Shown here: in pieces, positions 10,497 through 19,764 of the stretch | How the letters are laid out: every line of letters begins with the position of its first letter | How positions within the stretch are numbered: position 1 is the first letter of the stretch | NCBI GenBank assembly: GCA_963383645.1 | Contig: OY726572.1 | Coordinates: 64,890,738 to 64,954,737 of the forward strand | Reading direction: 5' to 3' | DNA length: 64,000 nt | From: Muscardinus avellanarius | Taxonomy: Eukaryota > Chordata > Mammalia > Rodentia > Gliridae | Translations under genes and position numbers: made by a program | Notes under the pieces: model-generated | Seen by the model: the letters and a program-made list of their open reading frames with translations, nothing else | What the model was told of the DNA's origin: nothing | The model's database searches: none

Positions 10497-10699
10497 CTTT
10501 TTTTTTTTTTTTTTTTGGTGGTACTGGGGTTCCTGGAAGCCCTTCTACCTCCGGGCTACACTCCCATACCTATTTTTACATTTTTACTTGGAAACAGGGT
10601 CTCCTAAGCCAGCGCGCGCGGCTGGCTTCGAACCTGGCGATCCTCCTGTCTCTGCCTCCCAAGCGCGGGGATTACAAGCATGCGCCACCACGCCCGGCC
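10497..10699 (-). mobile_element. B1-dID SINE, subfamily B, inside an LTR
   Basis: Inserted between the TATA box and the poly(A) signal of the solo LTR, so it post-dates it. It carries the B' variant 'agccagcgcgcgcggctggc'. ctgtatatct-like flanks form an imperfect TSD. Confidence 0.9.
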
Positions 10700-10716
10700 T
10701 GTATTTCTATCTTTTT

Positions 10717-10722
10717 AATAAA
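10717..10722 (+). terminator. LTR polyadenylation signal
   Basis: aataaa within 'tttttaataaacttcttta' of the solo LTR, downstream of the inserted SINE. Confidence 0.65.
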
Positions 10723-11256
10723 CTTCTTTAAATCTTCAGCAAGAGTCTGGGCTAATGTGTATTTACCCTTAGCCCAGGACAAGAACCCACGGTTTTTCTG
10801 GTTTTTTTCTGTTTGGGTTTTTTTTTTTTTTTTTTTTTTGATGTGTTTTGAGGTAAATTGTGTCCGGAACCCTAACAGGGGTCCTCAGGGACACTTTCCC
10901 CAAAACCCATAACATCTCAAACCGTAACAGGGATCAAACCCAAAGACATTCTACCTCTGAGCAATACTCCGACATTATTATCTTTTATTTTTTTGTGGTA
11001 CTGCGGTGTGGCGAGCCGCCATTAGAAGATGGCGCTGGCTTCCTGCCTCTGAACTAGAAGATGGCGCCGGCTTCCTGCCTCTGAGCTTGATTGACACATG
11101 GCTGTGCAGGAAGCAACTCCATATTTGGAGGCTAAAGTTATGTAATGCATGACGTGGTGGTGGCCTGACGAGCATGAGCCAATGAGTGAGTGAGACGTGG
11201 CAGGAAGTGATTGGGAGAGTTAATGTTTATAATGCCCTGCGCAAGGCAGATCTTGG

Positions 11257-11389
11257 CCATTCCGCCATTCCGCCATTCCGCCATTCCGCCATTCCGCCAT
11301 TCCGCCATTCCGCCATTCCGCCATTCCGCCATTCCGCCATTCCGCCATTCCGCCATTCCGCCATTCCGCCATTCCGCCATTCCGCCATT
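11257..11389 (+). repeat. Sixteen tandem CCATTCCG units in the LTR
   Basis: Sixteen perfect 8-bp units are followed by a partial unit that continues as ccattttcttcg. Phase-shifted, the unit reads CCGCCATT, the YY1 core. The array begins about 25 bp after the TATA-like motif, so it would lie at and downstream of the transcript start. It gives repeated octapeptides in every frame, so the reading frames here are not genes. Confidence 0.97.
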
Positions 11390-11408
11390 TTCTTCGACTT
11401 GTATCCTG

Positions 11409-11414
11409 AATAAA
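11409..11414 (+). terminator. IAP-like LTR polyadenylation signal
   Basis: aataaa followed by a short R/U5 ending at 11470. Confidence 0.75.
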
Positions 11415-11829
11415 CGGCTTGCAAGAAGAGCTTCGTGTTGCGTCTTAATCGCTGGTCGAGGGACGCAACACTGCGGGTAGAACCCAGTACCACAAGGGGC
11501 TTTTCTACCTCCAGGTTATACTCTAGACCTATTTTATATTTTATTTGGAAACAGGGCATCACTAAGTTGCTGAGAGCCTCACTAAGTAGCTGAGGCTGGC
11601 TTCGAACCTGTCCGATCCTCCTGTCTCAGCCTCCCAAGCACGGGGATTACAAGGATACGCCACCACGCATTATTTCTCATTTTGAAAGGCAGTCTCACTA
11701 AGTTGCTGAGGGCCTCGCTAAGTTGCTGAGGCTGGCCTCGAACCCGCGGTCCTTCTTCCTATTTTAGTTTCCTAAATTCTGGGGTTACAGTTGCACACTA
11801 CCACACCCAGCTTACATATATACTCTTTT

Positions 11830-12060
11830 TGGGTTTTTTGTTTTTGTTTTGTTTTTTGGCAGTACTAGGGATGGAACCTAGAAGCATTCTGAGACACACC
11901 CCCAGCCCTATTGGTTTTTTTTTTATTTATTTCGAAACAGGTCTCACTGAGTTGCAAAGGGCTTCACGAAATAACTGAGGCTGTCATTGAACCTTGATCC
12001 TCCTGTCTCAGCCTCCCAAATGCTGGGATTACAAGTGTGTGCCACCAAGCCCCTCTATCA
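11830..12060 (-). mobile_element. B1-dID SINE, subfamily D
   Basis: Minus dimer. Flanks catatatactcttt and gcatatactcttt form the TSD. Confidence 0.87.
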
Positions 12061-12160
12061 CGCATATACTCTTTAAGAGCTTTTTGAGAAGAATAAGAGA
12101 AATCTACTTCATTCTCATTTGTTTCCACTGCTGTGGGATTTTTTCAAGATGTATTAATTT

Positions 12161-12368
12161 TGTGTGTGTGTGGTGCTAGGGATTAAACCCAGGGGCATTC
12201 TATGTCCAAGCTACACCCTCAGCCCTATTTTTTATTCTTTATTTTGAAACAGGGTCTCACTAAGTTGCAGAGGGCCTCACTAAGTAGCTGAGGCTGACCT
12301 TGAACCCAGATCCTCCTGTCTCAGCCTCCCAAGTACTGGGATTATAAGCATGCACCACCACGCCCCAC
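12161..12368 (-). mobile_element. B1-dID SINE, subfamily D
   Basis: Minus dimer with the exact TSD ttcaagatgtatta (12143-12156, 12369-12382). Confidence 0.92.
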
Positions 12369-12392
12369 TTCAAGATGTATTATTAATTTTTA

Positions 12393-12607
12393 TTTTATTT
12401 TATTTTATTTTATTTTTGGTGGTACTGGGGTTCCTGGAAGCCCTTCTACCTCCGAGCTACACTCCCAGACCTGTTTTTACATTTTTTTAAAATTCGGAAA
12501 CAGGGTCTCCTAAGCCAGCACGCGCAGCTAGCTTCGAACCTCCGCGAACCTCCTGTCTCTGCCTCGCAAGCACGGGGATTACAAGCGTGCGCCACCACGC
12601 CCGACAG
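12393..12607 (-). mobile_element. B1-dID SINE, subfamily B
   Basis: (TTTTA)n tail and the exact TSD gtattattaattttta (12377-12392, 12608-12623). Part of its target is the TSD of the preceding SINE. Confidence 0.92.
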
Positions 12608-12650
12608 GTATTATTAATTTTTAAGTAGTAGAATATGAAAAGTACATGCC

Positions 12651-12826
12651 GCCGGGCTTGTAATCCCCGCACTTGGGAGACGGAGACAGGAGGATCGCAC
12701 AGGTTCGAAGCCAGCCATGCTGGCTTAAGAGACCTTGTTTCCAAAAAAAAAAAAAAAGGTCTGGGAGTGTAGCCCGGAGGTAGAAGGGCTTCCAGGAACC
12801 CCAGTACCACCACCAAAAAAAGAATA
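12651..12826 (+). mobile_element. B1-dID SINE, subfamily B, A-box deleted
   Basis: The exact TSD aaaagtacatgcc (12638-12650, 12827-12839) shows a complete insertion, yet the left monomer jumps from gccgggc to ttgtaatcc, losing the region holding the B1 A box. Confidence 0.9.
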
Positions 12827-12888
12827 AAAGTACATGCCATGAGAATGAATCTTCATTTACAAATTTAACCATGCAAGAAATTACATTT

Positions 12889-13127
12889 TTACTTATTGAT
12901 TGATTGATTGATTGATTGACTGATTATTTAGCAGTATTAGGGATGGAACTCAGAGTCATTCTATCTCTGAGCTACACATCCAGCCTTATTTTTTTATTCT
13001 TTATTTGGAAATAGGGTCTCACTAAGTTGTGGAGGGCCTAAATAGCTGAGGCTGGCCACAAACCTGTGATACTTTTCTCTCGGTCTCCCCAGTACTAGGT
13101 TTACAAGCCTGCACCACCACACCTGGC
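12889..13127 (-). mobile_element. B1-dID SINE with (TTGA)n tail
   Basis: Minus dimer with the TSD caagaaattac on both sides. The tail has become (TTGA)n (about 12896-12928). Confidence 0.88.
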
Positions 13128-13138
13128 AAGAAATTACT

Positions 13139-13404
13139 TTTTTTTTTTTTTTTTCAGTGCTGGGGATGGAACTCAGGGCATTCTACTTCTGAGCTACACC
13201 CTCAGCCCTATTTTTATTTTTTTGAAACAGGGTCTCACTAAGTTGCGAAGGGCCTCACTAAGTAGCTGAGGCTGTCCGCGAACCAGGATCCTCTGGTCTC
13301 AGTCTCCCGAATGCTGGAATTACAAGTGTGTGCCACCACGCCCGGTTTAGAAACAAAAATTTTAAAAAGGGCTGGTATTACAAGCGTGCGCCACCACACC
13401 CGGC
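13139..13404 (-). mobile_element. B1-dID SINE with repeated B1 end
   Basis: Minus dimer reusing the same aagaaattac target (third copy at 13405). Its B1 end is present twice (13319-13347 and 13376-13404), with a short A-rich link between. Confidence 0.82.
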
Positions 13405-13416
13405 TAAGAAATTACA

Positions 13417-14214
13417 TCTTAATGTCTATAAGTCAACTCAGTGTTTACAGTGGGCTTCCATCCTTACAACAATCTGATTTCAGATGTGTCAGAATTTTCC
13501 TGAACTCTGGGAGAGCAAGGGACAGGCTAAGGAAAGTGTCTGTGAGGTTGGCCAAGGAGCGGTCTGGCAGCTTGGTACTCTGTGCCTCTTGTGGGCAGCC
13601 AGAAACCATGGCCACCAGTGTCCTCTTGACCTGTCTCACCAGCAGCCACCTCGCTGAGGGAATCTCACTCCTATTAGAAGACACAGTGGGATTTGGCAGG
13701 GCACAGGCCTTTCTCCTCTCGCATCTCTCGCCCCGAGCCAGAGCAGGGAGGAGGGGTCTGAGAAACGTCTTCCCACCCCAGAGCAAATCTCCCCCCATCT
13801 CTTGCAGAGACCATCTTCTTGGTCTCTGCAAGAGAACTTTGGAACCTCAGTAAACTTTGAAGTTGTGCTAAATATGGGCGCTTTCAGTACACAAAGCCAG
13901 AGACGTTGATTCAGGCTTCTAACCTGGGAAGGGCTTAGGAGGTGAGGCGCTCCATGAATGTGGGGCAGGAAAGGGGGAAATCCAGGGAAGTAAAAAGATT
14001 CCATTCCTCAGATATAACCCCAGCCATACAGATGTGTAGGTGCAAAGCATAAAGTCTGAACACTTCCATCAAATAATTAACAGTGCCCACCCTCAGAGTA
14101 GGCTTTCAGAGAGCAGAAGGGGTGGATGGTCAGCATTGACTTTGTAGTCTATGTATTTTCAAACTTTTTTGTTTTTTCAATAATAAAACTGTATGCAGCA
14201 TTATTTATACAACT
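13417..14214. other. Unique sequence, no gene seen
   Basis: About 800 bp with no recognised repeat. The plus frame to 13853 and the minus frames 13445-13831 and 13636-14004 overlap each other, so at most one could be real. None has a recognisable motif. Confidence 0.4.
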
Positions 14215-14257
14215 GTGTGTATGTATGTATGTATGTATGTATGTATGTATGTATGTA
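14215..14257. repeat. (GTAT)n microsatellite
   Basis: A tetranucleotide run ending at the tail of the next minus SINE. Confidence 0.93.
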
Positions 14258-14261
14258 TTTA

Positions 14262-14598
14262 ATTATTTATGGTATTGAGGATTGAGCCCAGGGGTATTCT
14301 ACCTCCGAGCTACACCCTCAGCCCTATTTTTTATTCTTTATTTTGAAAAAGGGTCTCACTGAGTTGCAAAGGGCCTCACTAGTAGCTGAGGCTATCCACA
14401 AACTGGGATCCTTCTGTCTCAGCCTCTCAAATGCTGGGATTACAAGCGTGTGCCACCAAACCCGGCCATTCTTTATTTTGAAACAAGGTCTCACTAAATT
14501 GATGAGGAGGGCCTTACTAAGTAGTTGAGGCTGACTGCAATCCTCCTGTCTCAGCCTCCCAAAAACTGAGATTTTAAGCATGAGCCACCACACCTGGC
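14262..14598 (-). mobile_element. Minus SINE plus extra B1 monomer
   Basis: A dimer (14262-14467) is followed immediately by linker and a second B1 (14468-14598), the footprint of insertion at a linker. Confidence 0.82.
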
Positions 14599-14599
14599 T

Positions 14600-15239
14600 T
14601 TAATTTGTTTTTTTAAATAAATAAATAAATATCCCTGTGTTCATCACCATTAGGCTGGTGATGGGCGATGCGGGCCCTTCCCATGTGGCACACTGAGATC
14701 AGCCCTCCGGAAGCCTCTAGCATGAGGGCTTGAGAGGTCAGCCGGGAAAGAACGCTTTCTGAGGGAGGAAAACCAGCACCAGGAGCTGACCCAGTGGAAA
14801 GGAGCTGATTCTGAGCTAGAGTGGCATTCGTGAGTTAGATGCATCTGTGGGGCCAAGCACCACGGCTCTCAGGGCACCCGCAGTCCGCAGTGCTGCTCAG
14901 GAGTGAGGCCAGCGGAGCGCCAGGGAGATGCAGGTGCCAGGTGGGCGTGGCAGTTTCCTGCAGAACCGACGGCTCCGTAGGCATGGTAGGGGCAGGGAGG
15001 CTGCAGAAATGGAGGAAAAATAAAGATGGGGGAAAGGTAATGGTAATTATCTAGCCTTTTCCACTGGGACATGGGAGACACACATACCTGGGGACACCCA
15101 AAACGCTCCTAGGGGAGGGCGTGGGGACTAGCCAGGAGCTGGCGTCCGCGTGGGCAGTCCGGAGCCAGAGAGACACGCGACGAGCTCTAACAATGTGATA
15201 AGGGCAGAGAGTCCAGCTGTGTGGACAGGTGGGGAGCCC
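14600..15239. other. Unique GC-rich sequence, no gene seen
   Basis: SINE-free. Overlapping frames on both strands do not resemble a known protein. It leads directly into antisense L2, so part may be more strongly decayed L2. Confidence 0.4.
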
Positions 15240-15530
15240 AAGGGATGGAGCCACACAGTCTGGCTGGGAGGGGTCAGGGGAGGTGATTCAGAGCTCAGGA
15301 GACGCCGGGAAGGGTGGAGGGCACAGGGAACCGTGCACAGGGCTGGAGCCCAGAGCTTGGTGTTTGGGGAACCGAAAGCAGCTCTGGCCGATTCCAGGAC
15401 ACGCAGGGGAGTGGTGGAAAGTGAGGCTACAAAAGCTGGGCCACGGCAGGGCAGGGCGTGTGGACTTTATCATGCAGGCCGAAGTGCAGCTCAGAGAGGG
15501 CTGGCTGCTCTGCAGGGAACCCGGACAACT
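15240..15530 (-). mobile_element. L2 LINE fragment (3' region)
   Basis: Read in antisense it follows the L2 order: 'ggtcaggggaggtgattc', 'ggaaccgtgcacagggctgg', 'ggccacggcagggcagggcg', 'actttatcatgcaggcc', 'ctggctgctctgcaggg'. Long plus frames across it are antisense L2. Confidence 0.75.
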
Positions 15531-15744
15531 CAATTGCAGGGGGGGGGCACTTCCCTACCATCCTCCTGCAACTCACTCCCCCTCCGTGAGCTGTCCGAGA
15601 GTGAGAGTCGCCTCTTTTGGGAAGTGGACTCTTTCCATGGCACCCCTTGGACCCAGCGAGCCCTCAGCTAACGTCAGGGGTTCACAGGCACCTCCGCCAT
15701 CTTTCCCCACGGCGCGACATCACAATGACCTGTGCCCTGGACTT

Positions 15745-15868
15745 TCTTCTCCTCCTCGTACACCGAGTGCCGGAGGTCAGGAACAATGCCTGTCATGTTC
15801 TGTGTTGCTTCCCCACACCCTGCACAGTGTCTGGAATGATAAATACTCAAAATATATTTATTTAATGA
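15745..15868 (+). mobile_element. L2 LINE 3' end
   Basis: 'aggtcaggaacaatgcctg', 'ccacaccctgcacagtgtct' and 'gataaatactcaaaatatat' correspond to the L2 3' end in sense orientation. Confidence 0.7.
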
Positions 15869-15875
15869 TACACAA

Positions 15876-16043
15876 GCCGGGCGTGGTGGCACACGCCCAT
15901 AATCCCAGTACTTGGGTGGCTGAGACTGGAGGACCGCAGGTTGGAGGCAGCCTCCGCAAAGTAGCAAGATCCTATTTCAAAATAAAAAGGGCTGGGGTGT
16001 AGCTCAGAGGTGGAATGCCCCTGGGTTCAATCCTCCATACCAA
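15876..16043 (+). mobile_element. B1-dID SINE, subfamily D
   Basis: Dimer lacking part of the left monomer between cctccgcaaagtag and caagatcctat. Confidence 0.85.
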
Positions 16044-16109
16044 GACATAGTTATAATAATAAGGAGACACAAAAGTATGAGAAGATAGCTCTTGTGATCT
16101 CCAACCTGA

Positions 16110-16600
16110 ACTATAGAGTCTGGTTGGACGTGGATGGCGGTGGGGTGGGGGTGGGGGGCAGGAGAGGGGCTTGCAGGAGTCGGGTGGGACTTGATGGGGG
16201 TCTGGGCTAAGGTGGAGGTGGTGGAGCTAGAGGGCGTGAGAGTTGGGGAGGTCTTTAGAGGCAGAACTAATAGACCTGGGTGATTAGATTCGGGTGCGAG
16301 ACAAGAGGAGGAGGACTCATGGGTCTCCCGCCCCAGCAGTTGAGCAGATGAGTTCGGGAAGACTGGCTGCTCTGGAAGTGAAGGTTGGGAAACCAGTGCC
16401 GCCATGCTGATCTGGACATGCCCAGAGGACACACAGGTGGAGAAGTCCCAGAGGGAAACATGGAACTGGAGTTCAGGATAAACATCTGGATGGAAGATAG
16501 AGATTTGGGCGCTGGCAGCCTGCAGGTGCTGGTTAAAGACCAGAGAGGGGATAAGATCACCCAGGGAGAGAGGGGGTGGTGGAAGGAGCTGGAGGCCGTC
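16110..16600 (-). mobile_element. L2 LINE ORF2 fragment
   Basis: Antisense of the L2 reverse-transcriptase region: 'gctgatctggacatgccc', 'acacaggtggagaagtcc', 'ataagatcacccagggag' are in the expected order. The minus frame 16267-16659 is a decayed piece of that CR1-clade ORF2, not a host gene. It is probably the same copy as 15240-15530, separated by later insertions. Confidence 0.75.
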
Positions 16601-16807
16601 CTATAACAGGTGATCTGAGTAGGAACCTCGGAGAGAAATACGACGAAGGGCAATATCACAGTTGCTATGGGGAAGCAGCTTCAAGGATGAGAAAACAGGG
16701 TTCAACAGCTTGGAGGAACTGAGCCCCCCAGGTCTCTTTACACTGGAGAACACCGAGGCCCAGGGAGGCTGGTGTAGGCCAGGCACTATTGAGGCCCCTG
16801 ATCATAT

Positions 16808-17605
16808 AGACCCAGTGGCTCTCAAATTATGATCCCTGGACTTCTGGGGACCCCAGGGCCCCTCCACAGAGGTCCCTGTGGTTAAGACTACTTTCATAAA
16901 GCCAAAGTTTTTTTTTTACATTATTAATTTTGTGGACATTTGCATTAATATTGTAAAATCAACAGTAGGTGCAACTTCTTAAGGCCTTGACCCTAATCAA
17001 CCAAGTGCCACCAAACTGCACCAGGAGTTATAATCTTCACCCCCATGTACTTGCAGTTTAAACAGAGTCCGAGCCAGGTGTGGTTGTGCACTCCTATAAT
17101 CCCAGTACTTGGGAAGCTGAAAGAGAAGAATTTCAGGTTCAAAGTCAGCCTCAGCAATTAAGTCACTCCTTGTTTCAAATTGGAAAAAAAAAAGAAAAAG
17201 AAAAAATAGGGCTGAGAGTGTAACCCAGACATAGAATGCCCTGGGTTCCATCCCCAGTATCACACACACACACACAAAAAGCTTTGGGAGGCTGAGACCG
17301 GAGGATTGCAGTTCATGGACAGCCTCAGCTACTTACTGAGGCCCTTTGCAACTCAGTGAGACCCTGTTTCAAAATAGAGAATTAAAAAAAAAAAATAGGG
17401 CTGGGAGTATAGCTCAGAGATAGAATGCCCCTGGGTTCCATCCCCAGTACCAGAAAAATAATAGTCAGTTTTACGTAAGAATGTCCGTGATGGAGTAATA
17501 GACATTAATTTTATTAAAACTGGACCCTTAATCACACACCTTGCTAACTGTCTGCTCATAAAGCACTTCTGAAGTCCTGGAGGCGCTTGTGTGATTGGTT
17601 TTGTT
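16808..17605 (+). mobile_element. hAT (Charlie-type) DNA transposon fossil
   Basis: Two blocks (16808-17066 and 17457-17605) match in order an old hAT element: 'cagtggctctcaaattatga', 'cctggacttctggggacc', 'gacatttgcattaatattg', 'gtgccaccaaactgcacc', 'taagaatgtccgtgatgg', 'cataaagcacttctg'. SINEs 17072-17455 split it. It is far too decayed to encode transposase. The exact family name was not resolved. Confidence 0.75.
17072..17455 (+). mobile_element. Two B1-dID SINEs in tandem
   Basis: A D-type dimer ending in (CA)n (17072-17275), then a copy lacking its first ~40 bp (17280-17455). Both lie within the hAT fossil. Confidence 0.85.
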
Positions 17606-17607
17606 GA

Positions 17608-17840
17608 GGGGGAGATACTGGGGATGGAACCCAGGGGCATTCTACCTCTGAGCTACACTCCCATACCTATTTTATTTTTATTTTTATTTTGAAACAGGGT
17701 CTTACTAAGTTGCTAAGAGTCTCACTACTTACTGAGGCTGTCCTCAAACCTGCCATCCTCCTGTCTCAGACCCCAAGTACTGGGATCACAGGCATGTGCC
17801 ACCATGCTCAACTCTTATTTTTTATATTGAAACGGGGTCT
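17608..17840 (-). mobile_element. B1-dID SINE plus linker fragment
   Basis: A minus D copy to about 17812, then 'ttattttttatattgaaacggggtct', which is the start of a second B1 half cut by the plus SINE that follows. Confidence 0.8.
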
Positions 17841-17841
17841 T

Positions 17842-18140
17842 GAGCCAGGCATGGTGGTGCATCTTCGTAATCCCAGTACTTGGGAGGCTGAGACAGGAGG
17901 ATCGCAGTTCACGGCCAGCCTCAGCTACTTAGTGAGGCCCTCTGCAACTTAGTGAGACCCTGTTTCAAAATAAAGAATGAAAAATAGGGCTAGGGGTGTA
18001 CTAGAGGTAGAATGCCTCTGGTCTCAGTCTGTAGTACTACAAAATAAATAAATATAAATAAATAAATAATAGAACTGGGGGTGTGGCTCAGAAGTAGAAT
18101 GTATCTGGGTTCAATCCCCAGTACCACAAAAAAAAGAAGA
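17842..18140 (+). mobile_element. SINE with B1-ID-ID structure
   Basis: One B1 half is followed by two ID halves (about 17988-18040 and 18070-18125) separated by (AAAT)n. Confidence 0.85.
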
Positions 18141-18147
18141 AAAGAAG

Positions 18148-18656
18148 ATATTACAATTGACACCACATAAATACAAAGGCCTATAAAAGACTAAACAATT
18201 ATATACTAGCAAATGCGATGGCCTAAAAGAAATGCATAAATTCCTAGACATATATAATATACCAAGATTGAATAATGAAGAAATCGAATATCTGAATAGA
18301 CTAAAGGTCTGTTTGTTGGCATACAACTGTAATTCCAGAACTTGGGAGACTGAGACAGGAGAATTGCAGGTTCAAGGCCAGCATGCTGTAACTTAGTGGG
18401 GTTTTTTCAACATTAAATAAATAAACAAACAAACAAACAAACAAACAACCCCCTGGGTTCAATCTCCAGCAACACACACACACACATATATACACATACA
18501 TGTGCTGTGTTCACATGCAAAAAAATGTAAACATACAAGTAACTAGTAAGGAGATTAAATCACTAATCAATAAAAAGTCTCGGGGAGGGTGGGAGGGTAG
18601 AGGAACAGATGGCTTTACTGCCGAGTTCTACCAAACATTTAGAGTACTAATACCAG
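18148..18656 (+). mobile_element. L1 ORF2 fragment split by a SINE
   Basis: Blocks 18148-18307 and about 18523-18656 follow L1 ORF2 in order: 'attgacaccacataaatac', 'agaaatgcataaattccta', 'aagattgaataatgaag', 'gtaaggagattaaatcac', 'ttctaccaaacatttaga'. It lies in the N-terminal part of the reverse-transcriptase ORF and is heavily mutated. Confidence 0.85.
18308..18495 (+). mobile_element. B1-dID SINE with (AAAC)n inside
   Basis: Diverged dimer; an (AAAC)n run (18419-18448) replaces the linker and start of the ID half. Ends in (AC)n. Confidence 0.8.
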
Positions 18657-18945
18657 CCGGGCGTGGTGGTGCACGCTTGTAATCCCAGTACTTGGGAGGC
18701 TGACACAGGAGGATCGCAGATTTACAGCCAGCCTCATCTACTTAGTGAAGGCCTCAGCAACTTAGTAAGACCCTGTTTCAAAATAAGAAATAAAATAGGG
18801 TTGTGGGTGTAGCTCAGAGGTAGAATGCCATGGGTTCAATCCCTAGTACCACAAAATATTAAATAAAAAAAAATAAGATAAGGCTGGGAGTATAGCTTGA
18901 AGGTAGAATACCAGTGGGTTCAATCTCTAGTACCCTCCCCCTCAA
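18657..18945 (+). mobile_element. SINE with B1-ID-ID structure
   Basis: D-type B1 half, ID half (18799-18850), A-rich spacer, second ID half (18880-18940). Confidence 0.85.
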
Positions 18946-18981
18946 AACCCACTGAGCTGTATGTTTAAAATGGTTAAAATA

Positions 18982-19150
18982 AGCTGGGTGTGATGGGGCA
19001 TGCCTGTACTCCCAGCACTCAGGTAGCTAAGACAGGAGGATCTCGGGTTCATGGTCCAGCAAGTGGTAACTTAGCAAGACCCTGTTTCAAAATGTAAAAG
19101 TTGAAGGTGTAGCTCAGAGGTAAAGTCCTCTGGGTTCAATCCAAGAAGTA
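18982..19150 (+). mobile_element. B1-dID SINE, old D
   Basis: Strongly diverged dimer with a shortened B1 half. Confidence 0.75.
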
Positions 19151-19357
19151 AAAATGGGGACAGGTTTCTGAAACCAAAACAACTGAGAACCACGAATCTA
19201 GACCATTCATTCCTGACTCCCAGTTCCTGGGCCCTATTTTCAGTACATCTACCTCTCCCACTCACTTCTCCACAAAATACAGAATTATAAAAGCCCCCAA
19301 ACCAAAAGTAGCCAAAGAATTAAGACAACAGGGACAGCAAGTTAAAGAGAGAATAAA

Positions 19358-19525
19358 GCCGGGCGTGGTGGCGCACGAGACGACGAGGATCGCAGTTCAA
19401 CGTACAGCCTCAGCTACTTAGTGAGGCCCTCCGCAACTTAGACCCTGTTTCAAAATAAAAAATAGGGCAGGGGGTATAGCTCAGAGGTCAAATGCCCCTG
19501 GGTTCCATCCCCAGACCCGGGGGGG

Positions 19526-19585
<60 letters not shown>

Positions 19586-19590
19586 AAGAG
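19358..19590 (+). mobile_element. SINE subfamily A with (GA)n tail
   Basis: The left monomer lacks the 'cttgtaatcccagcattcgg' block. The tail passes through a G run into (GA)n (about 19529-19581). Confidence 0.87.
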
Positions 19591-19604
19591 GAAGAGAATA
19601 AAAA

Positions 19605-19764
19605 CTGGGTGTGGTGGCGCACACCTGTAATCCCAATACTTGGGAGGCTAAGACAGCCTCCCTACTCAGCAAGATCCTCTTTCCAAATAAAAAAATTAAA
19701 TGAGGCTGAGGCTGTAGCTCAAAGATAGAATGCTTTTAGGTTCAATTCCTAACACCACCAAAGG
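19605..19764 (+). mobile_element. B1-dID SINE, short D
   Basis: Inserted in the purine tail of the previous SINE. The B1 half is internally shortened. A (GACA)n run follows (19770-19795). Confidence 0.8.

Larger units (their letters stand above)
10051..10929 (+). mobile_element. Solo LTR of an endogenous retrovirus
   Basis: Begins tgtaccag, ends ccgtaaca, and is flanked by the exact 5-bp repeat gggat (10046-10050, 10930-10934). It has a TATA box (10394-10402) and a poly(A) signal (10717-10722), the order U3-R-U5 expected on the plus strand. A subfamily B SINE lies between them. The class is not certain: a 5-bp TSD fits ERVL or some ERV1. No internal viral genes remain. Confidence 0.82.
11007..11470 (+). 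mobile_element. Solo LTR, IAP-like (ERV2/ERVK class)
   Basis: Begins tgtggcgagccgccatt, ends gagggacgcaaca, and is flanked by the exact 6-bp repeat ctgcgg (11001-11006, 11471-11476), the TSD length of class II ERVs. The 5' end resembles mouse IAP LTRs (gagccgcc..agatggcgctg). A 32-bp unit containing aagatggcg is duplicated (11024-11055, 11056-11087). A TATA-like tttata is near 11226 and aataaa is at 11409-11414. No coding sequence remains. It is young enough to keep a perfect TSD. Confidence 0.9.
10985..11674 (-). mobile_element. C-type SINE split by an IAP-like LTR
   Basis: The tail and first bases are at 10985-11006. The rest of the ID half and the whole B1 half are at 11471-11674. The LTR sits between, duplicating ctgcgg. 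Confidence 0.8.
10010..11815 (-). mobile_element. Old SINE hosting a multi-layer nest
   Basis: Pieces of one minus SINE are found at about 10023-10050 (ID start), 10930-10984 (rest of ID) and 11676-11813 (B1). A solo LTR splits the ID half. A younger SINE, itself split by a second solo LTR, sits between ID and B1. Confidence 0.78.

Noticed and set aside
11257..11389. CRISPR-like array
   Set aside because: Units are 8 bp and contiguous with no spacers, inside a mammalian LTR.
11138..11562. Open frames encoding repeated octapeptides (MAEWRNGG, HSAIPPFR)
   Set aside because: They are the 8-bp LTR array, which is open in several frames on both strands; repeats of 8 bp give 8-residue periods in any frame.
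15229..16002. 257-codon plus frame
   Set aside because: Runs through antisense L2, unique DNA and into a SINE; GC-rich DNA gives open frames by chance.
16267..16659. 130-codon minus frame as a host gene
   Set aside because: It is a decayed part of L2 ORF2.
18946..18981. 'ccactgagctgtatgtttaaaatggttaaaat' as a separate old transposon end
   Set aside because: Too short (about 35 bp) to assign to a family.
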